Positions 8,804 through 17,272 of a DNA stretch of 49,231 nucleotides are shown piece by piece; positions within the stretch are counted from its first letter, which is position 1; every line of letters begins with the position of its first letter. Position numbers and translations under genes: made by a program. The DNA lies in NCBI GenBank assembly GCA_009903825.1, contig WYEN01000101.1:1-49231 (forward strand), given 5' to 3'. Under the pieces are notes generated by a model. That model worked only from the letters and a program-made list of their open reading frames with translations. It made no database searches and was not told the DNA's origin. This DNA comes from Desulfurococcales archaeon (lineage in GTDB: Archaea > Thermoproteota > Thermoprotei_A > Sulfolobales > AG1).

Positions 8804-10639
8804 TTATTTTTGTACCTCTATCGCAGTATATATGATCTGTTCTTTCATAATTATCATTAGATTGATCCTGTCTAGCTGTCTTATTTTCTGTATCATCTGT
8901 ATCGTAAGATCTATTTTTATATCAAGACTAATCTTCTGACCAGATATTATATTTATATTTCTATTGATCTCTACGCCAAGCTCTATAATAATGATCTTTG
9001 ATATTTCAACAGTTTCTTTACCTTTATTCTCTATGTCTAGATGTAGAATAGCATTGTTTCCACCTGTATATTTGAGATATCCCTGTATCTCTATCTCAGA
9101 TTTTTCAGAAGGCTTTCTACCTATCTTCTGAAACATTGTTTCTATAATCTCTTTCAATTTATCCACTAACTCCTTGCTTATCTTAGCCAGAGCCTCTGCC
9201 TTTAATAAATATAAGAAGCCTTCTGACTTATTCCCTTGTTTATATAATGAAGAGGCTTTGTCAGCAAGTTGTTGAGCTTGGCTGGTCATATTCTTAATCA
9301 TTTTAATCTGTTGATCTATGAATTGACATATTGATATGTTTGATATAGGAGGCGTAGGCGTCTGTGTAGTTGTGGTAGTAACATTGCATACCTGGCTCGA
9401 GATATTCTTTATATAATCAAGCGTCTTATTTATATATGTTATGATGTTGTAGACTTCTGTAAGCTTTTTATTAAATAAGATCTCGTTAAAGAATACTGGG
9501 GTCGTAAGTTTTATCTTTTCAATAGTCTCTTCATGCATCTCTTTCAGATATTTGATTCGTAGTTTTATCTCGTAAAGATCTGGGAGCACTCTCCTAAGAT
9601 CTTCTATAGACATATTCTGAATATTCTTAGAGATATTATCAAGTCTTTCTAACAACTGATCTATCTCACTAATCATCTGAGTCTGATTCGTCTCTACAAG
9701 CAGTTGTCTTAATTCTAGAAGCTCCTCCTTCAGATCATAGATCTCATCTAATAACTCTTCTCTTATTTTCTCAAGTGTCTTATTCAGAAACTCCTTGTAA
9801 TTAACAGGCTTCTCAATTTTTATCATCAAACTTATGTTCTGAAGAAGAGCTCTGGCCTCATAAAGTTTATCTAAAACTTTTTTAAGAGCATTAATAGCCT
9901 CTTCAGAGGCGTTTGTCTCTATAAGTCTCTGAAGAGTCTTATTAACTATCGTATAGACAAGATCTATGTGTTGAATAGCTTTTTCAAGACCTTTCTCATC
10001 TTTAACAACATCCTCAGAACTTATGTTAAGCAGTTCATCAACAAATCTCTTAGAGTTTTCAGCATATATTCTATCATTAAGACTTTTAATTACTTTATTA
10101 ATCTCTTCGATATCTCTGGCTTTAGATAGATTATTTATAAGTTCATTAATATATTGTTGAGAAAGATTATATTCTGAAGCGATTTTTCTCAGTCTTTTCT
10201 CAATAGAGTTTTTAAGACCATTTAAATATCTCTCTTCAACCTGTCCAACGGCATAGGCTAATCCAGTTCTGATCTGACCTGCCAGCTCTGAATGTATTTT
10301 CACAGCCTGATCAACCCAATCTCTCAGCTGATCACATGACAGCTCTGATATATTGGTTTTCAAAAGCATCTGAATCTTATTTTTAAGATCTGTTGATATA
10401 TTAAGATTCATGTTAACAGTATTATTCAAAAGATCGTAAAGAACTTTTGCTTTTGCACTAACCACTTGACATGGAACTATCGTAGACGGTAATGTGGTAG
10501 ATGTCTGAGTACTATTTTCACCGGCGGCCACCTGTGTTAATGATGCTGTAAGAGACCCTGTTATTAATACTAATAGTACTAATGACATTATATATTTTAT
10601 ATAGGATATATATGGCCTCGTCATCTTATCACTCTCCAA
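8804..10639 (-). CDS. Large secreted helical (coiled-coil) protein
   Basis: A 611-residue protein. A signal peptide (LVLLVLITGSLTASLT) ends near residue 40. About 450 residues of charged amphipathic helix with many N-x-S/T sites follow, broken near residue 405 by a TTTTTQTPTP linker. The last 90 residues are a beta-type domain (YLKYTGGNNAILHLDIENKG), like CARDB or Ig-like surface domains. Translation probably starts at ATG 10624 rather than TTG 10639, because GGAG lies at normal distance before the ATG. It is probably cell-surface and upstream of the ectodomain paralogue in one operon. No membrane anchor is obvious at the C-terminus. Function unknown. Confidence 0.7.
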   Translation of the reverse strand: MESDKMTRPYISYIKYIMSLVLLVLITGSLTASLTQVAAGENSTQTSTTLPSTIVPCQVVSAKAKVLYDLLNNTVNMNLNISTDLKNKIQMLLKTNISELSCDQLRDWVDQAVKIHSELAGQIRTGLAYAVGQVEERYLNGLKNSIEKRLRKIASEYNLSQQYINELINNLSKARDIEEINKVIKSLNDRIYAENSKRFVDELLNISSEDVVKDEKGLEKAIQHIDLVYTIVNKTLQRLIETNASEEAINALKKVLDKLYEARALLQNISLMIKIEKPVNYKEFLNKTLEKIREELLDEIYDLKEELLELRQLLVETNQTQMISEIDQLLERLDNISKNIQNMSIEDLRRVLPDLYEIKLRIKYLKEMHEETIEKIKLTTPVFFNEILFNKKLTEVYNIITYINKTLDYIKNISSQVCNVTTTTTQTPTPPISNISICQFIDQQIKMIKNMTSQAQQLADKASSLYKQGNKSEGFLYLLKAEALAKISKELVDKLKEIIETMFQKIGRKPSEKSEIEIQGYLKYTGGNNAILHLDIENKGKETVEISKIIIIELGVEINRNINIISGQKISLDIKIDLTIQMIQKIRQLDRINLMIIMKEQIIYTAIEVQK

Positions 10640-10730
10640 GAAGTAGATATCAAATTATTTTATTTAAGGACTCCTCTGAAACCTGAGTTTCTATCTGATA
10701 GAAACAGATTATAATGAGATTTCGAAATAT

Positions 10731-11774
10731 ATGTTGATGATTAATATGGTCATTAGATACAGCAGGATCCTTGAGAAAGGGCTTGAAGATGTATTCTATT
10801 GCTGGGCAAGAATAAAAACTGATCAATCTAATATTCAGGAGAGATTCATAAATTGTAGACCATCTGATTTCTGGAGAATATCTGGAGACGAGACTAGATA
10901 CACAGAGTTCATCTCTTATTATATAAAGCCTTCAGGCGTCATAACAGTGTCTCTAAGATCTAAAGATGTTTTTAGAAACGGATTATTTGAGCTTAGGACA
11001 GTCCTGCCGAGATGGGAGAGAGGTCCTATGATATGGTTTGGTTTTGAAAACGAAGATCTTTTCGGAGGAGGATGTATACATTTTATGTGGGATAGTGCAA
11101 ATAGTCTTCTCAAAGCTTTTGCAGGAGGATTCATCTCAAGAGCTGAAATGGATCTTACGAAATTTATATCTGAAAAAGTTTCTCAAGAATATCATTTCTA
11201 CAGAATCTTTTTTACTGAAGATTTTGCTACATGGTATATAAATGATAGACTGAGAGCATTCGCAATATTTGCAGATGGTGATAATAGAGATTCAAAGATA
11301 TTATATGATGATCATCCATATGTTGTTTCTCTTGTGAGAGACAGACCTTCAGCAAAATTAGGTGTTTTATTAGATATTGATGCTGGAGACATATCGAAGA
11401 CATATATATGGGATAAGATCCATCCATGGTCTCTCAGAGTCTCTGAGACATATGAGAAACCCATGATCTATATAGATCTTTATCAGAGTAATAGTGATCT
11501 AAAGATTGTCGGCCAAGAGATTATGAAGAGAATATATTCAGCACCGTTTCCAGGAGTATTTGATTATATAAAAATAAGTTTCAAAACATCAGGCGAAGGA
11601 GTTTTAACAGTGGAAGAGTATGATGATGAATGGTCAGAATATGATAAGATCAAGATAAGAAGTAATGTTAAGAACAATATATATATTGATAAGAAAAGAT
11701 CTTTGTTATATAGAGTTTTATATGAGCCTTATAACACTGGCGTGATAAAAGAGGCTCATGTTATAATGAAATAA
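10731..11774 (+). CDS. Jelly-roll (GH16/LamG-like) protein, function unknown
   Basis: A 347-residue protein with no signal peptide. Residues about 70-200 read like a concanavalin-type beta-sandwich: GLFELRTVLPRWERGPMIWFGFEN and YHFYRIFFTEDFATWYINDR have the alternating aromatic strands of GH16/LamG-type folds. The ExDxxE catalytic motif of GH16 is not visible, so carbohydrate binding is more likely than hydrolysis. Starts at 10731, 10737 and 10746 are all possible. It is divergent from the large secreted helical protein and converges on the ion transporter gene. The call rests on fold-like pattern only. Confidence 0.5.
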   Translation: MLMINMVIRYSRILEKGLEDVFYCWARIKTDQSNIQERFINCRPSDFWRISGDETRYTEFISYYIKPSGVITVSLRSKDVFRNGLFELRTVLPRWERGPMIWFGFENEDLFGGGCIHFMWDSANSLLKAFAGGFISRAEMDLTKFISEKVSQEYHFYRIFFTEDFATWYINDRLRAFAIFADGDNRDSKILYDDHPYVVSLVRDRPSAKLGVLLDIDAGDISKTYIWDKIHPWSLRVSETYEKPMIYIDLYQSNSDLKIVGQEIMKRIYSAPFPGVFDYIKISFKTSGEGVLTVEEYDDEWSEYDKIKIRSNVKNNIYIDKKRSLLYRVLYEPYNTGVIKEAHVIMK

Positions 11775-11782
11775 TTTTTCAA

Positions 11783-13129
11783 TCATATTAATACCCATAT
11801 AAAAAGACTTATAAAGAAACATATTATCAGAGAAGTTATTGTGTAAGTCACTGTCGTAAGATAAATCTCTTTAGGAAGGATCTTTCTTATAATATCTCTC
11901 TCAATAAGTCTGAACGCAACATATAAAGCTGGTGCTCCAGCAGCTGTGAAATTGCTTCCTAAAGTTCCTGCTAAGAGAAGAGCCCAGTTGAAAGGCCAAG
12001 GATCTGTTATTGCTCCTTGTGTAGTCATATATTTGATTGTTTTAAGCATTATAAGAATATATGCGTCATGTTCAACAAATGCTACTACTAATGCTGATAC
12101 CCAATAGATCATTATATATCCTATGAGCAATTGCTGAAGCATTGGAGAGATCATCTCAGAAAACTTCTGTAGAACCCCTGTCTCTTCTAAAGATCCTACT
12201 AATATAAATAACGAGATATAAAATAGTATAGCGTTAAGATCTATTCCCTCCTCAACTATCTTCTCAAAAGAAGTTTTTCTTTTAAGAACAAGTATTATTG
12301 AGAATAAAGAGGCTATCAACAGTGGAAAAACTCCCAGCCTGATCTCATAGCCTAACAATAGGCTCAGCTCTTTTCTAAGAGACATGAGAATGATGACTAT
12401 TATAAATGATAATGCTGCAACAATCATATACTCAAGATCTTTTTTAACATAAGTCTCATCTTTCTTCGGCAAAGTCTTCATCAAGATCTTCTCAGATGAT
12501 TTGACAAAGACTCTCGTCACAATATATATTGTTGGTATGAAGCTTGCTAGAAGAATTATAAATGAGGACGGTCTGTTATTCATCCATATAAAATCAGTGA
12601 ACTCGGCGCCAAATATGACATGAAGAAGTTGTGGAGGAAGATCTCCTAATAAAAGTGCCGTGCCCATGAAATTTGCTGATAAAGCAACTGTTATAGAAGT
12701 CTTCACAGGATCTATGTTATATAATTTTGCTATTCTAAGCATTATAGGAACAAATAAAAGAACAACAAGAACGTTATCAACAAACATTGTGACTATGCCT
12801 GCAAGAAGATTCATTATGAAAACAATTGTTCTCACATCTCTGATCCTCTCAAGAATTTTTTGAACCATATAATCTACGAGACCAGAGTCGCTCATGAAAT
12901 AACTTATCATCCACATCCCCAGAAGAATCATTATTATATTCCAATCTACGTATGTATCAAATGCTTTGTAAAGATCCATAATTCCTAAGATTAGTATAAG
13001 CGAGATCCCTAGGAGACCTGCGTGAGACTCTTCTAATCTTCTAGAGATTATCAGAGATATTATAAAGATAAATATTATCAGAGATACGATCTGATGTGTA
13101 AAAATCTGCTCCTCGATACACGACTCCAC
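11783..13129 (-). CDS. ArsB/NhaD-family ion transporter
   Basis: A 448-residue integral membrane protein with about 11-12 hydrophobic segments, of the IT superfamily. Two conserved half-motifs are visible: MFVDNVLVVLLFVPIM, matching the usual DNV box, and NFMGTALLLGDLPPQLL, matching the usual N-x-GGTATLIGDPPN box. Members move Na+/H+, arsenite or dicarboxylates; the sequence does not decide which. No arsenate reductase or arsenite regulator is nearby, which weakens an arsenic role. It ends 8 bases from the converging jelly-roll gene. Confidence 0.75.
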   Translation of the reverse strand: MESCIEEQIFTHQIVSLIIFIFIISLIISRRLEESHAGLLGISLILILGIMDLYKAFDTYVDWNIIMILLGMWMISYFMSDSGLVDYMVQKILERIRDVRTIVFIMNLLAGIVTMFVDNVLVVLLFVPIMLRIAKLYNIDPVKTSITVALSANFMGTALLLGDLPPQLLHVIFGAEFTDFIWMNNRPSSFIILLASFIPTIYIVTRVFVKSSEKILMKTLPKKDETYVKKDLEYMIVAALSFIIVIILMSLRKELSLLLGYEIRLGVFPLLIASLFSIILVLKRKTSFEKIVEEGIDLNAILFYISLFILVGSLEETGVLQKFSEMISPMLQQLLIGYIMIYWVSALVVAFVEHDAYILIMLKTIKYMTTQGAITDPWPFNWALLLAGTLGSNFTAAGAPALYVAFRLIERDIIRKILPKEIYLTTVTYTITSLIICFFISLFIWVLI

Positions 13130-13165
13130 GAATTAATATCTTGAAGAGAATTTAAGTATTTAAAA

Positions 13166-13900
13166 TTAATCGAACTTAGGTCTTCCATATATAATTATCA
13201 ATATTATGCTCACGATAATCCATATAATGATCGTTGTCAATAGATATAAAGGATCTGCCGAGGCCTCTTTAAACACAAGCCATCTAGCCAGCTCAGCAGT
13301 CGCAGCCGTCGGCGTTATAAGAGAGATCTCTCTGACAATGGGTGGAAGAAATGTCGCAGGATAATAAACAGGCGGAAGAAATGATAATATAAATGCTGTA
13401 GGATTTGTTATAGCAGATATATTAGTTGGGTTTCTAACGCCAAATCCTATGAAGATCCCTATTGATATTGAGATGAAGAGAAGAGGTAGCGAGGCTAATA
13501 AGGTTAGGAATAAGATCATGTGTTGACCTGTTAATAAAGTGATTGTTATGAGAGGAATAAGCATTGACGGCAACCATATCAGTTCTCCTAAGAATACCCC
13601 TAAGAAATATTTTGGTATAGATATTGGAGAAGCTATATACATATCAAGGATCCTCATGATCTTGTCATAGCCTATAGACTGTCCTATCAAGTTTACTCCT
13701 ACACCAAATATCGTGGCAACAATCATTCCTATGAGAGCATTCTTTAATCCGAAAGATCCTCCTAATGCCCACAGCATTATTATAAACGCTATAGTCATGC
13801 TGGCCTCCTGTATCATCCAACCAGGCTGTCTAAGTAGAGGCGCAACATCTAACATAGCTACTCCTAATACTCCTCTTAGAAACATTATTAATCTTCTCAT
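13166..13900 (-). CDS. ABC-2 type exporter permease
   Basis: A 244-residue protein with six hydrophobic segments, the size and pattern of ABC-2 permeases. It has the P-x-Y-Y-P loop (PPVYYPATFLPP) before the last helices that is common in this family. It overlaps the upstream ATPase gene by 4 bases (ATGA), so the two are translationally coupled and form one exporter. The substrate is not readable. The divergent regulator and DUF4097-like genes on the other strand are probably functionally linked. Confidence 0.85.
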   Translation of the reverse strand: MRRLIMFLRGVLGVAMLDVAPLLRQPGWMIQEASMTIAFIIMLWALGGSFGLKNALIGMIVATIFGVGVNLIGQSIGYDKIMRILDMYIASPISIPKYFLGVFLGELIWLPSMLIPLITITLLTGQHMILFLTLLASLPLLFISISIGIFIGFGVRNPTNISAITNPTAFILSFLPPVYYPATFLPPIVREISLITPTAATAELARWLVFKEASADPLYLLTTIIIWIIVSIILIIIYGRPKFD

Positions 13901-14826
13901 ATGCTCTCGCCCTCTTCTCTTATGTTGAATAGATAGACGTCTTCTATATCTGTCTCTTTAATATTCACATCCTTAAGATCTTTTATATTATAAAGATAGT
14001 CTATCGCCTCAGATTTCTCTCTGAAATATATTCTGATAAAATCTCCCGTCCTGATCATCATATGATCATTATTAATCTTTAGATCTCCTGATCTAACAAT
14101 GATCTTATATTTATATTGGAAATCCTCTAACAATCTTCTGTAATCTCCTCCACCTTTTGAAACACCATTATTTATAAAAAGGATCTTGTCGGCAATATTC
14201 TCAACTTCTTTCATCTCATGAGAGGTATATATTATACATCTATCCCGAGAATATTTTCTTATCACACTCCACAATATATATTTGCTCTCAACATCCAGAC
14301 CTGTGCTGGGCTCGTCGAGAAAAAGTACTTCAGATCCTGATGCAAGAGCCATTGCGAGAAGAACTCTTCTTCTCTCACCACCGCTCAGTGCATAACCAGT
14401 TCTGTTCCTAAGATCCCACATCTTAAGCTCTTCAAGCCATCTTTTAGCTTCTCTCTCAGCATCTGATATACTGAATCCTCTTGCAACAAGATACCATTTC
14501 ACAGCATATAAAGGCGTCCACGAAACATTTATACTTCCTCCCTGAGGCATCAAAGCTATGTGCCTCCTGATCTTTTTATACTCACTGTATATATCATAAC
14601 CCATCACATAGGCAACGCCTCCAGAAGGCCTGATCAATGTTGAGAGAATGTTTATCGTAGTAGTCTTTCCAGCACCGTTAGGACCTAGCAACACAAGAAC
14701 TTCGCCTCTTCTCGTCTCGATATTAACATCTCTAATCCCCCAGACCCCGTTAGAATATCTTTTTGATAGATGTTCAGCATATATCTCTGTCATGATCTCG
14801 CCGAAAAAGTTTTCTATGCTCGTCAA
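13897..14826 (-). CDS. ABC exporter ATP-binding subunit
   Basis: A single ABC ATPase domain of the DrrA/CcmA type: Walker A GPNGAGKTT, Q-loop MPQGG, signature LSGGE, Walker B VLFLDEPSTGLD and the switch histidine in YTSHEMKEVE, with a C-terminal accessory domain. The listed TTG start (14826) is doubtful: a TATA box at about 14828-14834 would place the transcript start near 14806, so ATG at 14793 (protein beginning MTEIYAEHL) is the likelier start. It is coupled to the permease gene by a 4-base overlap and divergent from the ArsR-like regulator across a short shared promoter region. Confidence 0.88.
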   Translation of the reverse strand: MTSIENFFGEIMTEIYAEHLSKRYSNGVWGIRDVNIETRRGEVLVLLGPNGAGKTTTINILSTLIRPSGGVAYVMGYDIYSEYKKIRRHIALMPQGGSINVSWTPLYAVKWYLVARGFSISDAEREAKRWLEELKMWDLRNRTGYALSGGERRRVLLAMALASGSEVLFLDEPSTGLDVESKYILWSVIRKYSRDRCIIYTSHEMKEVENIADKILFINNGVSKGGGDYRRLLEDFQYKYKIIVRSGDLKINNDHMMIRTGDFIRIYFREKSEAIDYLYNIKDLKDVNIKETDIEDVYLFNIREEGESI

Positions 14827-14924
14827 CTATAAATCTTTTGTCGAGAGATCTAATCTTTCTCAAGATAGATCTGATTAGATCTGTTTTCAAAAGAGTATTT
14901 AGATGATGATTATAATAACTATTA

Positions 14925-15539
14925 TTGGGAAGACAAGTGTCTCAAGAAGATGTTAACAAGATATTCACAGCATTATCACATGAGATTAGAAGAGAGATCA
15001 TTAGAATACTCGCCGAAGAATCTCCTAAGACATTTTCAGAGCTGATGAACAAGCTTGACATTAGAGATACTGGGACTATGGTTTTTCATCTCAGAAAACT
15101 TGAGGGTCTTGTCACAAAAAATGAGCGTGGAGAATATATTCTGACAGATCTTGGCAGAAGAGCATATCAAATCATGAATCAGATTAAAACTGAGAGGAAG
15201 GAGAAGGTGAAGGAGGTCTCCGAGAAGATTATTGAGAAGAGAGAGGCTGAGACTATCTCAAAGACTATGATAATAAGCGACAGATTAAATCTTTATATAG
15301 ATAAAGAGTTTCTCGAGAACATAAGATCTTCAGGCAGAAAATTAATTCTTAGAGACATTGTCAACTTGGCTATATCAGACGACATAGATCCTAATCTTTT
15401 TAATGAGATTGTTGAAGAGATCAGCGATGTGATCAGTATAAGAGCTCCTAAGAAACTAAGACCTTTAATAGAGTTGAAGAGTAGAGATGTTTTGACAACA
15501 GAGCAAGCCTCGCTCTTTAGGGCGGGGTATATTTTATAA
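14925..15539 (+). pseudogene. ArsR-like winged-helix regulator, 3' part displaced by IS element
   Basis: Residues about 8-85 form an intact winged helix (FTALSHEIRREIIRIL...GTMVFHLRKLEGLV...YILTDLGRRAY) of the archaeal ArsR/HTH_20 type, followed by a helical charged part. The last residues after RDVLTTE are coded by the left end of the inserted TnpB element and include its hairpin, so this is probably not the native C-terminus. An open frame of about 70 codons resumes right after the right end (17063-17272). The DNA-binding half could still work. The start is TTG 14925, or GTG 14937. It is divergent from the ABC exporter, which it probably controlled. Confidence 0.7.
15508..15527 (+). repeat. 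Left-end subterminal hairpin
   Basis: CCTCGCTC pairs with GGGCGGGG (two G-T wobbles) around a TTTA loop. It matches the right-end hairpin at 18 of 20 positions. It is also translated as the false C-terminus of the upstream regulator. Confidence 0.8.
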
Positions 15540-15554
15540 GTTTTTATAATATTT

Positions 15555-17063
15555 TTGAGGGTCGGGTCTTTGGCGGACAGAAAATTCAGGATGTCCAGCG
15601 GGGGGAATCCCCGAGGTGTGTCCGCCAGAGAGCCCGACCCTCTTCAGTTTTTTAGAGAGCTTATAGAGAAGAGAAAGAAAAGCAGTAAAAGAACTGTGAG
15701 ACTGAGACTTTTTCCAGAGAAACATGAGGAAGAGATATTATTTGATATTGGCTTAACAGCTGTGAGGCTGTGGAACGAGCTTAATTATGAGAAGAGAAAG
15801 CTGTTTTTTAAGAACGATCTGACGCCTGAGAAGAGAATAGAGATCAACAGAAGATATTATCATAAATATAAGAATTTTCTAGACGTAAATGCCGGTCAGA
15901 TTATTAACAAAAATGAGGAGGCCTGGGATTCATTCTTTAAGCTTCTAAAGCTTAAGAGACAAGACAGATTACCGCCTCATATCAGAAAAATTTCTCCACC
16001 AGGATATTGGAAGGATAGACTTACAGGAAAAAAGAAGATCTATATGTTGATTAGAAACGATAGATATTATTTAGAGCCTACCAATAAGGGAGAGGGCCGT
16101 CTGGTTCTTAAAGATTTTAAATTAAGTATAAGGTATGCTGGCAGGATCAAGTGGGAAGGAAAACAAGGGAGGCTTGAGATTATATATGAGGCTAATAGAT
16201 GGTTTGCTTATATACCTATAGAAGTCGGTGTAGATCCTCCGAAATCAAATCCAAAGGGCTATATAAAGCCTAATTATAAAGATAAGAAAAATAGGATCTT
16301 TAACCCTAGATCTATTAAACAGAGAGATCCTATTGGAGACAAAAAGGCTTTTATAGATATAGGTCTTAACAATCTGTTTGCTGTGGTAGTCTCAGACGGG
16401 TCAGCGTTGCTCATCAAAGGAGGAATAATTAAGTCTGAGTATTACTGGTGGAAAAGAGAGATCTCAACATACCAATCTATAAGAGATCTATTAAAGAATG
16501 CTGGGATCTCGACATGGATAGAGTATCATGAGAAATATCTTAAAGCATTATATAAAAGAGATGAGAGGCTTAGACATCTTTATAGAACGGCTATAAGATT
16601 TCTAGCTGAGATGTTATGGAGCAGAGGAGTTAGGAAGATATACATTGGATACCCTATCATGCTCTCACAATATAATGGTAATGAATATAATACTAACATA
16701 TGGTGGTATAGAAAGATAATATTGTGGATGATTGATATATTTATTGAATATGGCATAGATGTGGAGATTGTTCCAGAGGATTATACAAGTATGAAATGTT
16801 CTATATGTGAAGAAATACATAGAGATGGAAGAATATATAGAGGACTATATATATGTAGAAAAACTAATAAAAAAATTAATGCAGATATAAATGCATCATT
16901 AAACATAGCAAAAAGAGCAGGATACAGAATAATAATAACAAGAAAAATAGAAAGCTATTTGGTGTCACACAATGGTGTGAAATCATTAATCCCCCACCAG
17001 AGGGCTAACACTCGAGACCCAGAGGTTCGAAACCTCGCCCTTAAGGGCGGGGAGGGGTCATAA
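15555..17063 (+). CDS. tnpB: TnpB, IS605 OrfB-family RNA-guided nuclease homologue
   Basis: The frame opens at TTG 15555, inside the big inverted repeat; ATG 15591 is a likelier start (about 490 residues). RuvC-I is AFIDIGLNNL (first catalytic Asp present) and RuvC-III is INADINASLNIA (last Asp present). The RuvC-II segment reads IYIGYPIMLSQYNGNE, so the usual Glu is not at its place, though an E follows a few residues later. The zinc finger is partly degenerate: CSIC is kept while the second pair reads CRKT. This shape resembles an archaeal TnpB subgroup and need not mean decay. Active relatives cut DNA next to a target motif using an RNA from the element's right end. Confidence 0.88.
   Translation: MRVGSLADRKFRMSSGGNPRGVSAREPDPLQFFRELIEKRKKSSKRTVRLRLFPEKHEEEILFDIGLTAVRLWNELNYEKRKLFFKNDLTPEKRIEINRRYYHKYKNFLDVNAGQIINKNEEAWDSFFKLLKLKRQDRLPPHIRKISPPGYWKDRLTGKKKIYMLIRNDRYYLEPTNKGEGRLVLKDFKLSIRYAGRIKWEGKQGRLEIIYEANRWFAYIPIEVGVDPPKSNPKGYIKPNYKDKKNRIFNPRSIKQRDPIGDKKAFIDIGLNNLFAVVVSDGSALLIKGGIIKSEYYWWKREISTYQSIRDLLKNAGISTWIEYHEKYLKALYKRDERLRHLYRTAIRFLAEMLWSRGVRKIYIGYPIMLSQYNGNEYNTNIWWYRKIILWMIDIFIEYGIDVEIVPEDYTSMKCSICEEIHRDGRIYRGLYICRKTNKKINADINASLNIAKRAGYRIIITRKIESYLVSHNGVKSLIPHQRANTRDPEVRNLALKGGEGS
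15557..15642. repeat. Large GC-rich inverted repeat over the tnpB start
   Basis: GAGGGTCGGG (15557-15566) pairs perfectly with CCCGACCCTC (15633-15642), and GGCGGACA (15572-15579) with TGTCCGCC (15619-15626). The two stems are separated by a short weak internal loop. The apical region has a further GGGG/CCCC hairpin. Total length is 86 bases, very GC-rich against the AT-rich surroundings. TATA-like stretches at 15528-15539 and 15543-15552 precede it, so it probably forms the mRNA leader or the first codons of tnpB. Confidence 0.75.
16960..17061 (+). ncRNA. Candidate omega (reRNA) guide scaffold at the tnpB 3' end
   Basis: The 3' end of tnpB is dense in hairpins: TCACAC/GTGTGA (16965-16980), GAGGTT/AACCTC (17022-17036) and the right-end CCTCGCCC/GGGCGGGG (17033-17052). 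The last two share bases and are mutually exclusive. TnpB guide RNAs are known to come from this place, with the guide reading out into flanking DNA. Here the guide would start near 17062. Position and structure support the call; expression is not shown. Confidence 0.55.
17033..17052 (+). repeat. Right-end subterminal hairpin
   Basis: CCTCGCCC pairs perfectly with GGGCGGGG around TTAA. It overlaps the last codons of tnpB and is nearly identical to the left-end hairpin, which marks the two element ends. Confidence 0.8.
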
Positions 17064-17272
17064 TAAAATATTCTGATAAGATACGTGAGAGACCATCATT
17101 TCTAGAGATCGGATCACTGGTCGGAGAGGTAGCTGATATGGTGTCTACGGTAGTCACTACAACATTTTCAAACGTATTCAAAAGCTTCTCTAAATGGGCT
17201 GGCGGAGGTGCGGAGAGATTTTTAGAGAAAAAACTTGTTTACTCAGGAGATATTCCAGACAATATTTTCTAA
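17063..17272 (+). pseudogene. Severed 3' part of the interrupted regulator gene
   Basis: Immediately after the IS right end a frame of about 69 codons is open with normal codon use (IKYSDKIRERPSFLEIGSLV onward, then Thr/Ser/Phe-rich, ending SGDIPDNIF). It has no good start of its own near its 5' edge and stops at 17270-17272, overlapping the next gene by about 38 bases, as expected for a translated upstream operon member. Joining TTGAC (to 15496) to base 17062 restores one frame with the ArsR-like gene. It could instead be a short independent gene using GTG 17140 or ATG 17137. Confidence 0.55.

Larger units (their letters stand above)
15497..17061 (+). mobile_element. TnpB-only IS605/IS1341-type element
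   Basis: The element has nearly identical hairpins near both ends (15508-15527 and 17033-17052, 18 of 20 bases equal) and one tnpB gene. No Y1 transposase (tnpA) is present, so it needs one in trans. The ends are inferred. Left: TTGAC at 15492-15496 sits just outside, like a TnpB target motif. Right: cutting after 17061 would rejoin the interrupted host frame without gain or loss. No target duplication is expected for this family. Exact ends could shift by a few bases. Confidence 0.7.

Noticed and set aside
11783-13129. Arsenite efflux pump
   Set aside because: Only the broad ion-transporter superfamily motifs are visible. No arsenic regulator or reductase is adjacent, so the call was kept generic.
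15534-15725. 63-codon minus-strand frame across the IS left end
   Set aside because: It exists because the large inverted repeat is palindromic, so both strands give similar peptides. The plus frame continues into tnpB.
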